DNA of 64,000 bases, taken from assembly GCA_964398055.1 (NCBI GenBank), contig CAYNLK010000003.1, forward strand, positions 186,001 through 250,000, read 5' to 3'. Positions 23,937 through 31,823 of this stretch are shown piece after piece. The notes under the pieces are model-generated. The model was not told the origin of the DNA. It made no database searches and worked only from the letters and a program-made list of their open reading frames with translations. Every line of letters begins with the position of its first letter. The first letter of the stretch is position 1. The translations under genes were made by a program, and so were the position numbers. This DNA is from CAYNLK01 sp964398055. GTDB lineage: Bacteria > Chloroflexota > Anaerolineae > 4572-78 > J111.

Positions 23937-25298
23937 CTATTTTGGCTTCAAACTTACGGCCGCGTCTCGTTTGGCTTTGGGGTCGCCTTCGGCTGCGGTG
24001 GATTTGGCGGGGTGGGTCTGGCTGGTCTCGTCCCAACGCTGAACAATATTGCCTCTAACCCGTTCCGGCACGGAGATGTAGCTCAGACCAAACTCATTCT
24101 CAGCAATGTCGATCAGAATCTCAGCTGGGGAGTCGTGCGGCCCCATACTGTAGACGCGCTCCTTGAAGACCGCGGCAATCTGCCGGGCTGTGCCCTCGCC
24201 GACATTATAGTATTTGATCTCTTTCAGGAAGTAGTGAATAATGTTCCATCCACTCAACGGCCCCAGTAGAATTTCCGACTCGGTCACGCCAAACTGATCG
24301 AGCGGAAAGGCTTCGTAGGTGGAGGCGTGATTGAGCACGGCCTTTTGGTGGACGCCGGCCGTGTGCGTCCGGTTGGTCAGGCTGACCGGCTCTTTGGACG
24401 GCACCAGTTTTTTGAGCTTATCGGCGAACATCACGTTGATGGGGTAGGAGCCGCGCAGGGTGTAACCTTCCAGGTGGTCGTAATATTTGTCGATGTAAAG
24501 GTTGAACAATAGCGCGGTCAGCGAGGTGATGCCGGAACGCTCGCCGATGCCGAGCAGGGTGGTGTTGAGGTAACGCATCCCGCCTTTGACCGCTTCCAGA
24601 GCATTGATCACAGCAAAGCCGCGATCATCGTGAAAGTGCCCTTCAAACTCCATACCGGGATAACGTTCCCGCAGCAGGTTCAGCCGTTGAATTACCGTCG
24701 CAGGGGTCGCCACGCCGACCGTATCGGGTGTACCCAGCCGGTCGACCAGCGGGACGATCTCATCATACACCCGAAAGAGGTCGGCTTCGGGGGTGCGAAA
24801 AGCATCTTCGCCGCTGAAACGGAGGATCAAATCAGGCTGGTCTCGCCGAACTTGTTCCAATAGATCACGAGCCTTTCGAATGATCGTGTCGATGTCCTGG
24901 CCATGGCTGTAGGCGCGGGAGGAGTCGGACAGACCGATGTAGAAATTCAAGCCATCGGCGCCCGCTTCAATGGCCGAAGCAACATCATCGGGATGGCAGC
25001 GCACGTGGGCCAGCAAAAAGGTGTACCCCTTTTGCATAATCAACTCGTCCCGCACCGACTTGATCGCAGCGAAGTCGTCTCGCTCCTGGGGGCTGACGAT
25101 GGGGGCAAACAGCTCGATGAACTTGACCCCGTAAACGATCAAGGCCCGGACGATCTCCATTTTGTCCCGTTGGTTGAAAAAATATTTGTAGTGATCGTGC
25201 AGCAACGAGGTTTGTGACCCCTCCCGCAGCGTCGTATCGATGATCTCCAACAGCCGGGGGCGGTAATTTTTGAATTGGAAAGGATTTGAACTGCTCAT
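23937..25298 (-). CDS. Homocitrate/2-isopropylmalate synthase-family acyltransferase
   Basis: 453 residues. The DRE-TIM metallolyase barrel begins IIDTTLREGSQT (19-30) and has the metal-binding HFHDDRGFAV near 220 and HTAGVHQKAV near 310. These enzymes join acetyl-CoA to a 2-oxo acid. HFHDD is closer to homocitrate or Re-citrate synthases than to the HCHND of classical LeuA, and the long C-terminal regulatory domain of LeuA is missing. With LeuCD next to it, homocitrate, isopropylmalate or citramalate chemistry are all possible. No LeuB-type dehydrogenase is in the window. An AAAGGAG site precedes the ATG, and a leader hairpin lies just upstream. Confidence 0.8.
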   Translation of the reverse strand: MSSSNPFQFKNYRPRLLEIIDTTLREGSQTSLLHDHYKYFFNQRDKMEIVRALIVYGVKFIELFAPIVSPQERDDFAAIKSVRDELIMQKGYTFLLAHVRCHPDDVASAIEAGADGLNFYIGLSDSSRAYSHGQDIDTIIRKARDLLEQVRRDQPDLILRFSGEDAFRTPEADLFRVYDEIVPLVDRLGTPDTVGVATPATVIQRLNLLRERYPGMEFEGHFHDDRGFAVINALEAVKGGMRYLNTTLLGIGERSGITSLTALLFNLYIDKYYDHLEGYTLRGSYPINVMFADKLKKLVPSKEPVSLTNRTHTAGVHQKAVLNHASTYEAFPLDQFGVTESEILLGPLSGWNIIHYFLKEIKYYNVGEGTARQIAAVFKERVYSMGPHDSPAEILIDIAENEFGLSYISVPERVRGNIVQRWDETSQTHPAKSTAAEGDPKAKRDAAVSLKPK

Positions 25299-25321
25299 TG
25301 CGCTCCTTTCGTCTCGTTCTC

Positions 25322-25386
25322 GGGCTCAACAAAACAAAAACCATCTCGTTCCCAAACTGGACACAAAGGGTGGGAATGAGATGGAA
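25322..25386 (-). terminator. Leader terminator or attenuator before the synthase gene
   Basis: On the minus strand CCATCTCATTCCC pairs with GGGAACGAGATGG at 12 of 13 positions, followed by TTTTTGTTTTG. It sits about 25 bp before the start codon and after a long gap with no gene, so it would act as a conditional terminator in the leader. No T-box consensus was found. Confidence 0.65.
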
Positions 25387-25440
25387 CTTACTCCCATATC
25401 ATCTGGTATCTTCTCAAAAAGTAGGAGCGAAGCATCCTTA

Positions 25441-25612
25441 GAGCGTGTTTCTTAAATGTCATTCCGAGGGGCGAAGCGACGAGGAATCCCCGAGAACGCC
25501 TCCTGCAAGCAGCGGTTTCAGGGACTCTTCGCTCCCCGCCTGGCGGGTCGCTCAGAGTGACACGCCAGGCGGGGATCGATTTTCACCCGGATTCGATTTA
25601 AGAAACACGTTC
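25441..25612. mobile_element. MITE-like element with 17-bp terminal inverted repeats
   Basis: GAGCGTGTTTCTTAAAT (25441-25457) and ATTTAAGAAACACGTTC (25596-25612) match at 16 of 17 positions as inverted repeats. TTA flanks both sides (25438-25440, 25613-25615), a possible short target duplication. The interior starts directly with a copy of the GTCATTCCGA palindrome, so one element is nested in, or captured by, the other. No coding sequence is seen. Confidence 0.7.
25458..25562. repeat. Palindromic GTCATTCCGA-type dispersed element, copy 2 (nested)
   Basis: GTCATTCCGA at the left end, TCAGAGTGACA at the right end, with GAGGAATCCCCGAG and CAGGGACTCTTCGCTCC as inner arms. It lies within the MITE-like element 25441-25612. 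Confidence 0.75.
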
Positions 25613-25642
25613 TTAGACACGTTTTGCGTCAGGATGCCTGCC

Positions 25643-25715
25643 GGCTAATCACCCAGAGACTTCGGCGAGATCAGTCGAGCCACTCACGCTGAAGCCTGTC
25701 GAAGGGTGATTAGCC
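25643..25715. repeat. Inverted repeat GGCTAATCACCC / GGGTGATTAGCC
   Basis: A perfect 12-bp inverted repeat (25643-25654, 25704-25715) enclosing a second imperfect pair (ACTTCGGCG...TCGA and TGAAGCCTGTCGAA). It is in the gap downstream of smpB and may be another small dispersed palindrome. Confidence 0.65.
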
Positions 25716-25740
25716 ACTGATTTGCAATTTGCAATTTTTC

Positions 25741-26211
25741 CTACCAGCCTTTGTGCTGGCGACCCACCACCCGGTCGATCTGGCGGCGGTCATCCCGTTC
25801 GCGCATTGTCTGGCGTTTGTCGTACAATTTCTTACCGCGGGCCAAACCCAACTCGACCTTGGCCCGGCTGTTTTTGAGATATATCTTCAAGGGGACCAGG
25901 GTCAAACCTTTTTCTTGCAGCTTGCCGATCAACCGGTTGATTTCACGGCGATGTAAGAGCAACTTGCGGTCGCGACGCGGCTCGTGATTGGAGTAACTGG
26001 CTTGTTGGTAGGGGGCGATGTGGGTGTTGACCAGCCATAATTCATCGTTACGAAAAGTGGCATAGCTATCGCGCAGATTGACCTGGCCGGCTCGAATCGA
26101 TTTAATCTCGCTGCCGGTCAGCACCAGGCCGGCTTCAAGAGTATCCTCGATGTGGTAATCGTGGTGGGCTTTGCGGTTGGTGGCAACTACTTTGACGTGC
26201 TGGTTGCTCAT
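25741..26211 (-). CDS. smpB: SsrA-binding protein SmpB
   Basis: 156 residues, normal length. SmpB landmarks are present: the start VVATNRKAHHDYHIEDTLEAG, GSEIKSIRAGQVNLRDSY, LLLHRREI, GLTLVPLKIYLK and the basic tail LARGKKLYDKRQTMRERD. SmpB delivers tmRNA to stalled ribosomes for trans-translation. Its start codon overlaps the stop of the S41 protease gene upstream by one base, so the three minus-strand genes form one unit. The tmRNA gene itself was not found in the window. Confidence 0.96.
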   Translation of the reverse strand: MSNQHVKVVATNRKAHHDYHIEDTLEAGLVLTGSEIKSIRAGQVNLRDSYATFRNDELWLVNTHIAPYQQASYSNHEPRRDRKLLLHRREINRLIGKLQEKGLTLVPLKIYLKNSRAKVELGLARGKKLYDKRQTMRERDDRRQIDRVVGRQHKGW

Positions 26212-27467
26212 CAGTTGTCAGCGACCTCGCTTGTGAGGAATTCAAGCGCCGCCTCCAACTGGGGATCGCGTTCGGCTTCAATATCCTCGAGGGTCATTTC
26301 AACCACCATATCCGGCGTAATGCCCTCGCCGTGGATCTGACGCCCGGACGGCGTCAGCCACTCGGCAATCGTCACCCGCAGTTCCGAGCCATCCGACAAG
26401 GTGTGGGGTAATTGAACCGAACCTTTGCCAAAAGTCTGCTCGCCGATCACGACGCCGCGCTGATGATCCTGAATCGCTCCGGCCACAATTTCACTGGCGC
26501 TGGCGCTGCCGCCATTGACCAGCACCACCAGCGGAATTTCTGTATCCAGATGCAGGCCGTGGCTGGCCTCGAACTTCTTTTCCTCGCCTTTCAACTTCTC
26601 GATCACTACCGTGCCCTCATCGATGAAGAGACTGCTAACGGCCACTGCCTCGGACAGAAGGCCGCCGGGGTTACTGCGCAAATCCAAAATAAGGCCGGTT
26701 GCCCCTTCGTCGATCAAAGCCTCGGCTGCCTCCACAATTTTGCCGGAGGCGCCGCCGGTAAACTGGGTCAAGCGCACGTAGCCAACTTTGTCCGCCAACA
26801 TTTCTGACTGGACGACTTCGATTTCAATCTTTTCACGCCGAATGGAGACGTCAAAAGGCTTCAGTTCACCCTCACGGAAAATAGTCAAAACAACTTCAGT
26901 GCCGGCCGGGCCGCGAATAAGCAAGACAGCTTCGTAAAGGCTGAGATTTTCAATGGGTTGGCCATCTACTTGCAGCACAATGTCATTGGGCCGGAGGCCG
27001 GCTTTGAAAGCCGGCCCCTCAGGCAGGGGATCAACAATCAACAGGCGGCCGGCTTCATCCAGACGAATCGTTGCCCCGATACCTTCAAAACTACCACTGA
27101 TATTTTCGCTCAGAACCGCGGCCCGGGTCGGGTCAATGAAACCGGTATTGGGGTCGCCAAAGGAAGCCACCATACCCCGGATGGCGCCGTAGACTCGCTC
27201 ATTGTCGGCCGGAATTTCGCCGTAGTAGCGTTCATTCAAAAACGACCAGGCTTCCCAAAAGGTGGCAAACTGTGGCGGCGCTTCGCCGGGCGGCGCAGTC
27301 GGCGTGCCGCGGCCGATCAAGGCCGGAAAAGAGAGGGCGCTAATGGATGTATCAGCCTGCGCCGGACTCAATACAGCAGCGTAGAAAAACATCCCGGCGG
27401 TAAAAGAGCCTAGCGCCAGCAGACAGGCCAACAGCAAAATCAGTAACAGCTTGCCAAAGCGCGTCAT
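26211..27467 (-). CDS. S41-family C-terminal processing protease (copy 2)
   Basis: 418 residues. An N-terminal signal/anchor helix (LLLILLLACLLALGSFTAG) is followed by a helical region and a PDZ domain near 105-190 (GIGATIRLDEAGRL, GLRPNDIVLQVDGQPI). The Ser-Lys protease core has LVNGGSASASEIVAG (nucleophile Ser) and GEQTFGKGSVQLPH (Lys). CtpA-type proteases trim C-termini of exported or membrane proteins and cell-wall enzymes. It is 9 bp after a paralogue of the same layout and overlaps smpB by 1 bp. Confidence 0.93.
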   Translation of the reverse strand: MTRFGKLLLILLLACLLALGSFTAGMFFYAAVLSPAQADTSISALSFPALIGRGTPTAPPGEAPPQFATFWEAWSFLNERYYGEIPADNERVYGAIRGMVASFGDPNTGFIDPTRAAVLSENISGSFEGIGATIRLDEAGRLLIVDPLPEGPAFKAGLRPNDIVLQVDGQPIENLSLYEAVLLIRGPAGTEVVLTIFREGELKPFDVSIRREKIEIEVVQSEMLADKVGYVRLTQFTGGASGKIVEAAEALIDEGATGLILDLRSNPGGLLSEAVAVSSLFIDEGTVVIEKLKGEEKKFEASHGLHLDTEIPLVVLVNGGSASASEIVAGAIQDHQRGVVIGEQTFGKGSVQLPHTLSDGSELRVTIAEWLTPSGRQIHGEGITPDMVVEMTLEDIEAERDPQLEAALEFLTSEVADN

Positions 27468-27476
27468 TGTCTAACC

Positions 27477-28670
27477 CTACTCTCCGTTCTGCAAATAACT
27501 GATGGCCCGTTCCAGTTGCGAGTCTCGACCCTCAGCCCGGTCCTCTTCGGTCATAGCGACCTCGATGTCGGGCGTCAAACCTGTGCCATCGATAACATTA
27601 CCGTTGGGCGTAAACCACTTAGCCACGGTTACATGCAGGCGGGAGTCGTTAGATAGCTCATAAATGAGCTGAACACTCCCCTTCCCAAAGGTTTTCTCGC
27701 CAATGAGTCTGGCCCGGCCGTAATCTTGCAAGGCCCCGGCGACAATCTCACTGGCGCTGGCCGTGCCGCCGTTCACCAGCACTACCAACTCCTGGTCCAG
27801 AGCTTTGCCTCCGCCTCGAACATTATAGACCCGTTCACCGGCATTCTTGCGGTCTTCACGCACCACCACCCCATTACGGATGAATTGGCTGGTCACATCG
27901 ACCGCGGCATCCAGCAATCCGCCGCCATTGCCCCGCAGGTCCAAGATCAAAGAGCGGACGCCTTGCTCGGCCAACTCGGCAAAGGCCTGATTAAGTTCTT
28001 TGTTGCTACGTTCGGTAAAGGCCGTTAATTGAATATAACCGATCTGAGGATCTTCTTCCAAAATACGCCAATGAGCGCTGGGTGTTTCAATCACCGCCCG
28101 GGTAATGGAAATGTCCACCGGTTCGGCGACCCCCTCCCGCCTCACCGACAACACGACAACGGTACCAACCTCACCCCGAATCAGCAAGACCACCTGGTCA
28201 ACCGACATCTCCGGCGTGATGGGGGTCCCATCGACCGCGACCAGAATATCGTTGGCCTGCAACCCGGCCTTTTCCGCCGGTTGATCCGGCATCGGTTCCA
28301 GGATGATCCGGCCCTCCTCATCCTGCCGCACAAAAGCGCCAATACCCCCAAATTGTCCTTCCAACTGGGCCTTCTCATGGGCAGCCGGTTCCGGTTCGAT
28401 AAAGATGGTGTAAGGATCATTGAGCGTGGCCAGGGCGCCCCTAATCGCGCCATACGTCGAGGTCGGTTGGGTTGGAAGATCGCCATAAAATTGTTCCTCA
28501 ACCCGATGCCAGACTTCCCAATAGAGGGAAAACTGTTGCTGTTCTTCGGCCGAGGGGTTATCATCGACCACGAAATCACGGATAGCGTAGCCCGCCCCCG
28601 CCCCAGCCCCAAAAATAACGACAGCCACCAGAGTGGTTAGCATTATCTTCACAATCGTTTGCATAAACAA
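27477..28670 (-). CDS. S41-family C-terminal processing protease (copy 1)
   Basis: 397 residues with the same order as its neighbour: membrane helix (about 5-28), YWEVWHRVEEQFYGDL region, PDZ domain (GIGAFVRQDEEGRI, GLQANDILVAVDGTPI), then the catalytic LVNGGTASASEIVAG and GEKTFGKGSVQLIY. It is first in the minus-strand unit with copy 2 and smpB. The two copies are clearly related but well diverged, so the duplication is old and they probably have different targets. Confidence 0.93.
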   Translation of the reverse strand: MFMQTIVKIMLTTLVAVVIFGAGAGAGYAIRDFVVDDNPSAEEQQQFSLYWEVWHRVEEQFYGDLPTQPTSTYGAIRGALATLNDPYTIFIEPEPAAHEKAQLEGQFGGIGAFVRQDEEGRIILEPMPDQPAEKAGLQANDILVAVDGTPITPEMSVDQVVLLIRGEVGTVVVLSVRREGVAEPVDISITRAVIETPSAHWRILEEDPQIGYIQLTAFTERSNKELNQAFAELAEQGVRSLILDLRGNGGGLLDAAVDVTSQFIRNGVVVREDRKNAGERVYNVRGGGKALDQELVVLVNGGTASASEIVAGALQDYGRARLIGEKTFGKGSVQLIYELSNDSRLHVTVAKWFTPNGNVIDGTGLTPDIEVAMTEEDRAEGRDSQLERAISYLQNGE

Positions 28671-28826
28671 GTTCCAAGTCCCCCACTCAATGATACCACA
28701 AATTTGAATCTAAATTGTAGCACGGATAGAAAGGCGGTGCAAAAGTAAAACTGAAGCGCACTTGTGGATATCGCCGGATTGTGGTTAAATCTGGCGTGTT
28801 GAACGGATGGTTGGTTGGATAGTTGG

Positions 28827-29651
28827 ATGAATACTTTGAGTTGGGACCAGCTTTATATCCTCGGGCCTGACCCGTCTCGCCAGCCGCCAGGGCAGCCATT
28901 GACCGAGCTGCCGCTGGTGATTCTGGTCGGACTTACCGGCGTCGGCAAGAGTACCTCCTTGACTTACCTCGCCAGCATGGGGGTCAACTTCAGCCTGCTG
29001 CCGAATCGACGCGCCATGACTGATGAAATGATTATCACCGCGCTACAGCGTGAAGCCGGTGAATTACCCCGGCCCGTAACGGACCGGCTGGTCAGGTTTG
29101 ACTACACCGCCCGTTACCGGACCAAATATCCGGGAGGTCTGGCATATGCGTTGAGCCAACTGGTAGTCGATCTTACTAACATTGCCTCTCCTTTGATCTT
29201 TGATGGTCTGCGCGGTCTGGAGGAAGTTCAGCAGGCCAGCAACTATTTTCCCCAGGGTCGCTTTGTCTTGCTCGATGCCCCGGATACCGTGCGGCTGAGC
29301 CGTTTGCTCCACCGGGCCGACACGTTTGACGCCGTGGAAATTGCCCTCACCAGCAACAACAATAATCTGGTTTCAGTGCTGCAAAACATCCCAGGTATTG
29401 ACACAACCTTTAAGCCGGAACAACTTGGCCAAATTGCTCACCTAACCCAAGCCGCCCAACTCGCCCCGGCTGAAGTTATCAAAAAGGTCTCAATTATCGT
29501 TGAGGAGCGCCGCCACTACGATTCCCAGGCGGCCCGCGCCTATCTGCTCAACAGCCTTCCGCGGGACAGAGTTCTGGCAATCGATACGGAGACGCGCCGG
29601 CCGGAGGTGGTGGCTGAACAAATCGCCGCCTGGCTGGGGCGATCCTTTTAG
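28827..29651 (+). CDS. Orphan P-loop NTPase/kinase-like protein
   Basis: About 275 residues from ATG 28827 (ATG 28815 is also in frame). Walker A is LVGLTGVGKSTSLTYL near residues 33-48. A DYTARYRTKYPGGL segment follows, with hydrophobic strands VLVDLTNIASPLIFDGLRG and GRFVLLDAPDTVRLSRL, the latter like the lid region of nucleotide-kinase-type P-loop proteins. There is no signal peptide. It is not assigned to a known family. It precedes an enolase-superfamily gene on the same strand, with a heptamer hairpin between them. Confidence 0.65.
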   Translation: MNTLSWDQLYILGPDPSRQPPGQPLTELPLVILVGLTGVGKSTSLTYLASMGVNFSLLPNRRAMTDEMIITALQREAGELPRPVTDRLVRFDYTARYRTKYPGGLAYALSQLVVDLTNIASPLIFDGLRGLEEVQQASNYFPQGRFVLLDAPDTVRLSRLLHRADTFDAVEIALTSNNNNLVSVLQNIPGIDTTFKPEQLGQIAHLTQAAQLAPAEVIKKVSIIVEERRHYDSQAARAYLLNSLPRDRVLAIDTETRRPEVVAEQIAAWLGRSF

Positions 29652-29676
29652 TTCCAAAGCTATCACTGTGAAAAGT

Positions 29677-29732
29677 AAAACGTGAAACGTGATGGTTTTT
29701 TCCCAAATCATTACGATTACGTTTCACGTTTC
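29677..29732. repeat. Inverted heptamer pair, ACGTGAA type
   Basis: AAAACGTGAAACGT (29677-29690) and ACGTTTCACGTTTC (29719-29732) match at 13 of 14 positions as inverted repeats, with a T-rich loop. On the plus strand it could terminate transcription after the P-loop gene. Confidence 0.75.
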
Positions 29733-29777
29733 AAAACAGACCGGCGGGTCAATCTATTTATAGTTTCAGTGAGCAAA

Positions 29778-30881
29778 ATGCCTATGGCCAAGATTGCTGA
29801 AATTCAGACCATTACCTTTAGACTGCCGCTGGCGGGTAGCCTGAGTTGGGGCAAAGCTGGCCGGCTGGACAGCCTGGAACACGTGCTCGTCCGGCTGGTC
29901 ACCGATATCGGCTACGTCGGCCTGGCCGAAGCGCCGCCCCGCCCGACCATCTACGGCGAAACAGCCGAGTCGATTCGGGCGATCATTCAAAACCACCTGG
30001 CGCCATCCCTTATCGGCCTGGACATCGCCGACATAGCCGAGGCCAACCGCCGCCTGGAGATGATCGCCAACAACCATACGGCTAAGGGAGCGATAGATAT
30101 TTGCCTACACGAAGCCCTGGCCGCCAGCCACAATCAGAACCTGCTCGACTGGCTCAAGCCGTCCAATCGCCGGATCAAAGTCTCTTACATCTTGGGTATT
30201 TCCGACCCGGCCACCATGCTGGCCGAAGCCCAGGCCGCCTATGTCCGGGGAGTGCGGGTGTTCAAAGTGAAAGTAGGCCGTGACTTTGCCGACGACCTGG
30301 CCTGTATCGAGCGGCTGCGGGTCGAATTCAAGGGCAGCGATGTGTGGCTCTACGCCGATGCCAATGAAGGTCTGCTACCGGACCAGGCTAAAAGCCAACT
30401 CCGCCGGTTGGCCGAGATCGGCCTGATGTATGTCGAAGAGCCGCTCCCGGTCGAAATGATCCCGGAGCGGGTCGTTCTGCGCGAGGCCGAAATCCTGCCG
30501 CTCATTGCCGACGACAGCGCCTTCACCTATCGCGAGTTGAACCGCGAACTCCGCTTCAATACGTTTGACATTCTCAACATCAAAACAGCCCGCAGCGGCT
30601 ACTACCAGTCGCACCAGATGCTGGTGACCGCCAAACAGCACGGCAAAGGGGTGATGGTCGGTTCGCAGGCCAGTTCGACCCTGGGCACAATCCGGGCGGC
30701 CATCTTTGCCGGGTTGGAGGGGATCGATTACCCATCAGAGTTGACTTTTTTCCTCAAGGTGGCAGAAGACATCGTGACTCGACCGATTGAGATAGTGGAC
30801 GGCTACCTGAATTTGGACGACTTAGCCGGGATCAGCCTCGATGAGGCGCAACTGGTCAAGTTCACGGTATCGCCTAACTGA
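29778..30881 (+). CDS. Enolase-superfamily enzyme (muconate cycloisomerase/dipeptide epimerase type)
   Basis: About 367 residues from ATG 29778; the frame opens at 29682, but its first 30 codons lie in the heptamer hairpin. The MR/MLE barrel residues are visible: FKVKVGRD (KxK base), YADANEG (Asp), YVEEPLP (Glu), ADDSA (Asp) and LNIKTARSG (second Lys). The KxK and opposite Lys pattern fits muconate lactonising enzymes and L-Ala-D/L-Glu-type dipeptide epimerases. A role in peptide or cell-wall recycling is possible given murA downstream, but o-succinylbenzoate synthase-like or N-acylamino-acid racemase activity cannot be ruled out. Confidence 0.82.
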   Translation: MPMAKIAEIQTITFRLPLAGSLSWGKAGRLDSLEHVLVRLVTDIGYVGLAEAPPRPTIYGETAESIRAIIQNHLAPSLIGLDIADIAEANRRLEMIANNHTAKGAIDICLHEALAASHNQNLLDWLKPSNRRIKVSYILGISDPATMLAEAQAAYVRGVRVFKVKVGRDFADDLACIERLRVEFKGSDVWLYADANEGLLPDQAKSQLRRLAEIGLMYVEEPLPVEMIPERVVLREAEILPLIADDSAFTYRELNRELRFNTFDILNIKTARSGYYQSHQMLVTAKQHGKGVMVGSQASSTLGTIRAAIFAGLEGIDYPSELTFFLKVAEDIVTRPIEIVDGYLNLDDLAGISLDEAQLVKFTVSPN

Positions 30882-30964
30882 GACAGGGATATCAGCGACG
30901 CCTCAGTCCACTTTGCCCCTCGCCCCCGCCTGGCGTACAATAGAACGCCGGAGGAGCTAACAAG

Positions 30965-31771
30965 ATGGTCAACCTTCGACCGGAACCTCGACCGATCATT
31001 ACCTTAACTACTGACTTTGGCCAACAGGATGGCTACGTTGGGGCCATGCAGGGGGTTATCCTGAACATTTGCCCAACAGCCACCATTGTGACCATTTCGC
31101 ACGACATCCCGCCGCAACAGGTCCGAACCGCCGCTTTTGTGCTGTACCAGGCTTTTGGCTACTATCCATCCCACACCATCCACTGCGTGGTCGTCGATCC
31201 GGGGGTTGGCAGTAAACGGCGGGCCGTGGCCGTGCGGACCAGTCAGGGCATTTTTGTAGGACCCGACAACGGCGTTTTTAGCCTGGCGCTGGCGGCCCGC
31301 GGGGTCAATGTGCTCGAAGCGGTCACCCTGACCAATCCCGATTACCAACTGGCGAGTATTAGCGCCACCTTTCATGGGCGGGACATCTTTGCGCCGGCCG
31401 CGGCCCACATCGCCGGTGGAACGCCGCTGAGCAAATTTGGCCCGTCGGCGATCAATTTAGTCCGGTTTGATGAGGGGGGTGCAACCAGCCAGTCCTCCGA
31501 AACAAGCCGGATTATCCACATCGACCATTTTGGCAATCTTATCCTCGATCTGACCGGGCGCGATCTCGACGATCCGGAACAGGTCACCATCATTATTGGC
31601 GACAGAGAAATCGAGGCACTCAGCTATACCTTTGCCGATGTGCAAGAAGGCGAACTGTTGGCCTACACCGGCAGCACTCGCGGTCACATTGAGATTGCGG
31701 TGCGCAATGGCAATGCCGCCCGCCAGTTGGGTCTGCAGATTGGTGATACGGTTGTCGTCAAGCGTGGGTAA
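30965..31771 (+). CDS. SAM hydroxide adenosyltransferase (DUF62 family SAM hydrolase)
   Basis: 268 residues. The N-terminus ITLTTDFGQQDGYVGAMQGV with the SAM-binding Asp, then VVDPGVGSKRRAVAV, FVGPDNGVFSL and the later HIDHFGNLILDL are the hallmarks of the fluorinase/DUF62 family. Members that use water split S-adenosylmethionine into adenosine and methionine; the 21-residue loop of true fluorinases is absent. A GGAGGAG site precedes the ATG. It is 52 bp before murA and probably in the same transcript. The biological purpose of this activity is unclear in any organism. Confidence 0.9.
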   Translation: MVNLRPEPRPIITLTTDFGQQDGYVGAMQGVILNICPTATIVTISHDIPPQQVRTAAFVLYQAFGYYPSHTIHCVVVDPGVGSKRRAVAVRTSQGIFVGPDNGVFSLALAARGVNVLEAVTLTNPDYQLASISATFHGRDIFAPAAAHIAGGTPLSKFGPSAINLVRFDEGGATSQSSETSRIIHIDHFGNLILDLTGRDLDDPEQVTIIIGDREIEALSYTFADVQEGELLAYTGSTRGHIEIAVRNGNAARQLGLQIGDTVVVKRG

Positions 31772-31823
31772 AACGACAGGAGTATGCCCGGCAAACTTCT
31801 GCCAGATACATTAAAATTGGAAC

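Noticed and set aside
25322..25437. T-box riboswitch before the synthase gene
   Set aside because: A terminator-like hairpin is present, but no T-box consensus or specifier loop could be seen.
29682..29777. N-terminal extension of the enolase-superfamily protein
   Set aside because: These codons lie in an inverted heptamer repeat; the family domain begins after ATG 29778.
30965..31771. Fluorinase
   Set aside because: The DUF62 fold is right, but the extra loop typical of true fluorinases is absent, so SAM hydrolase is the safer call.
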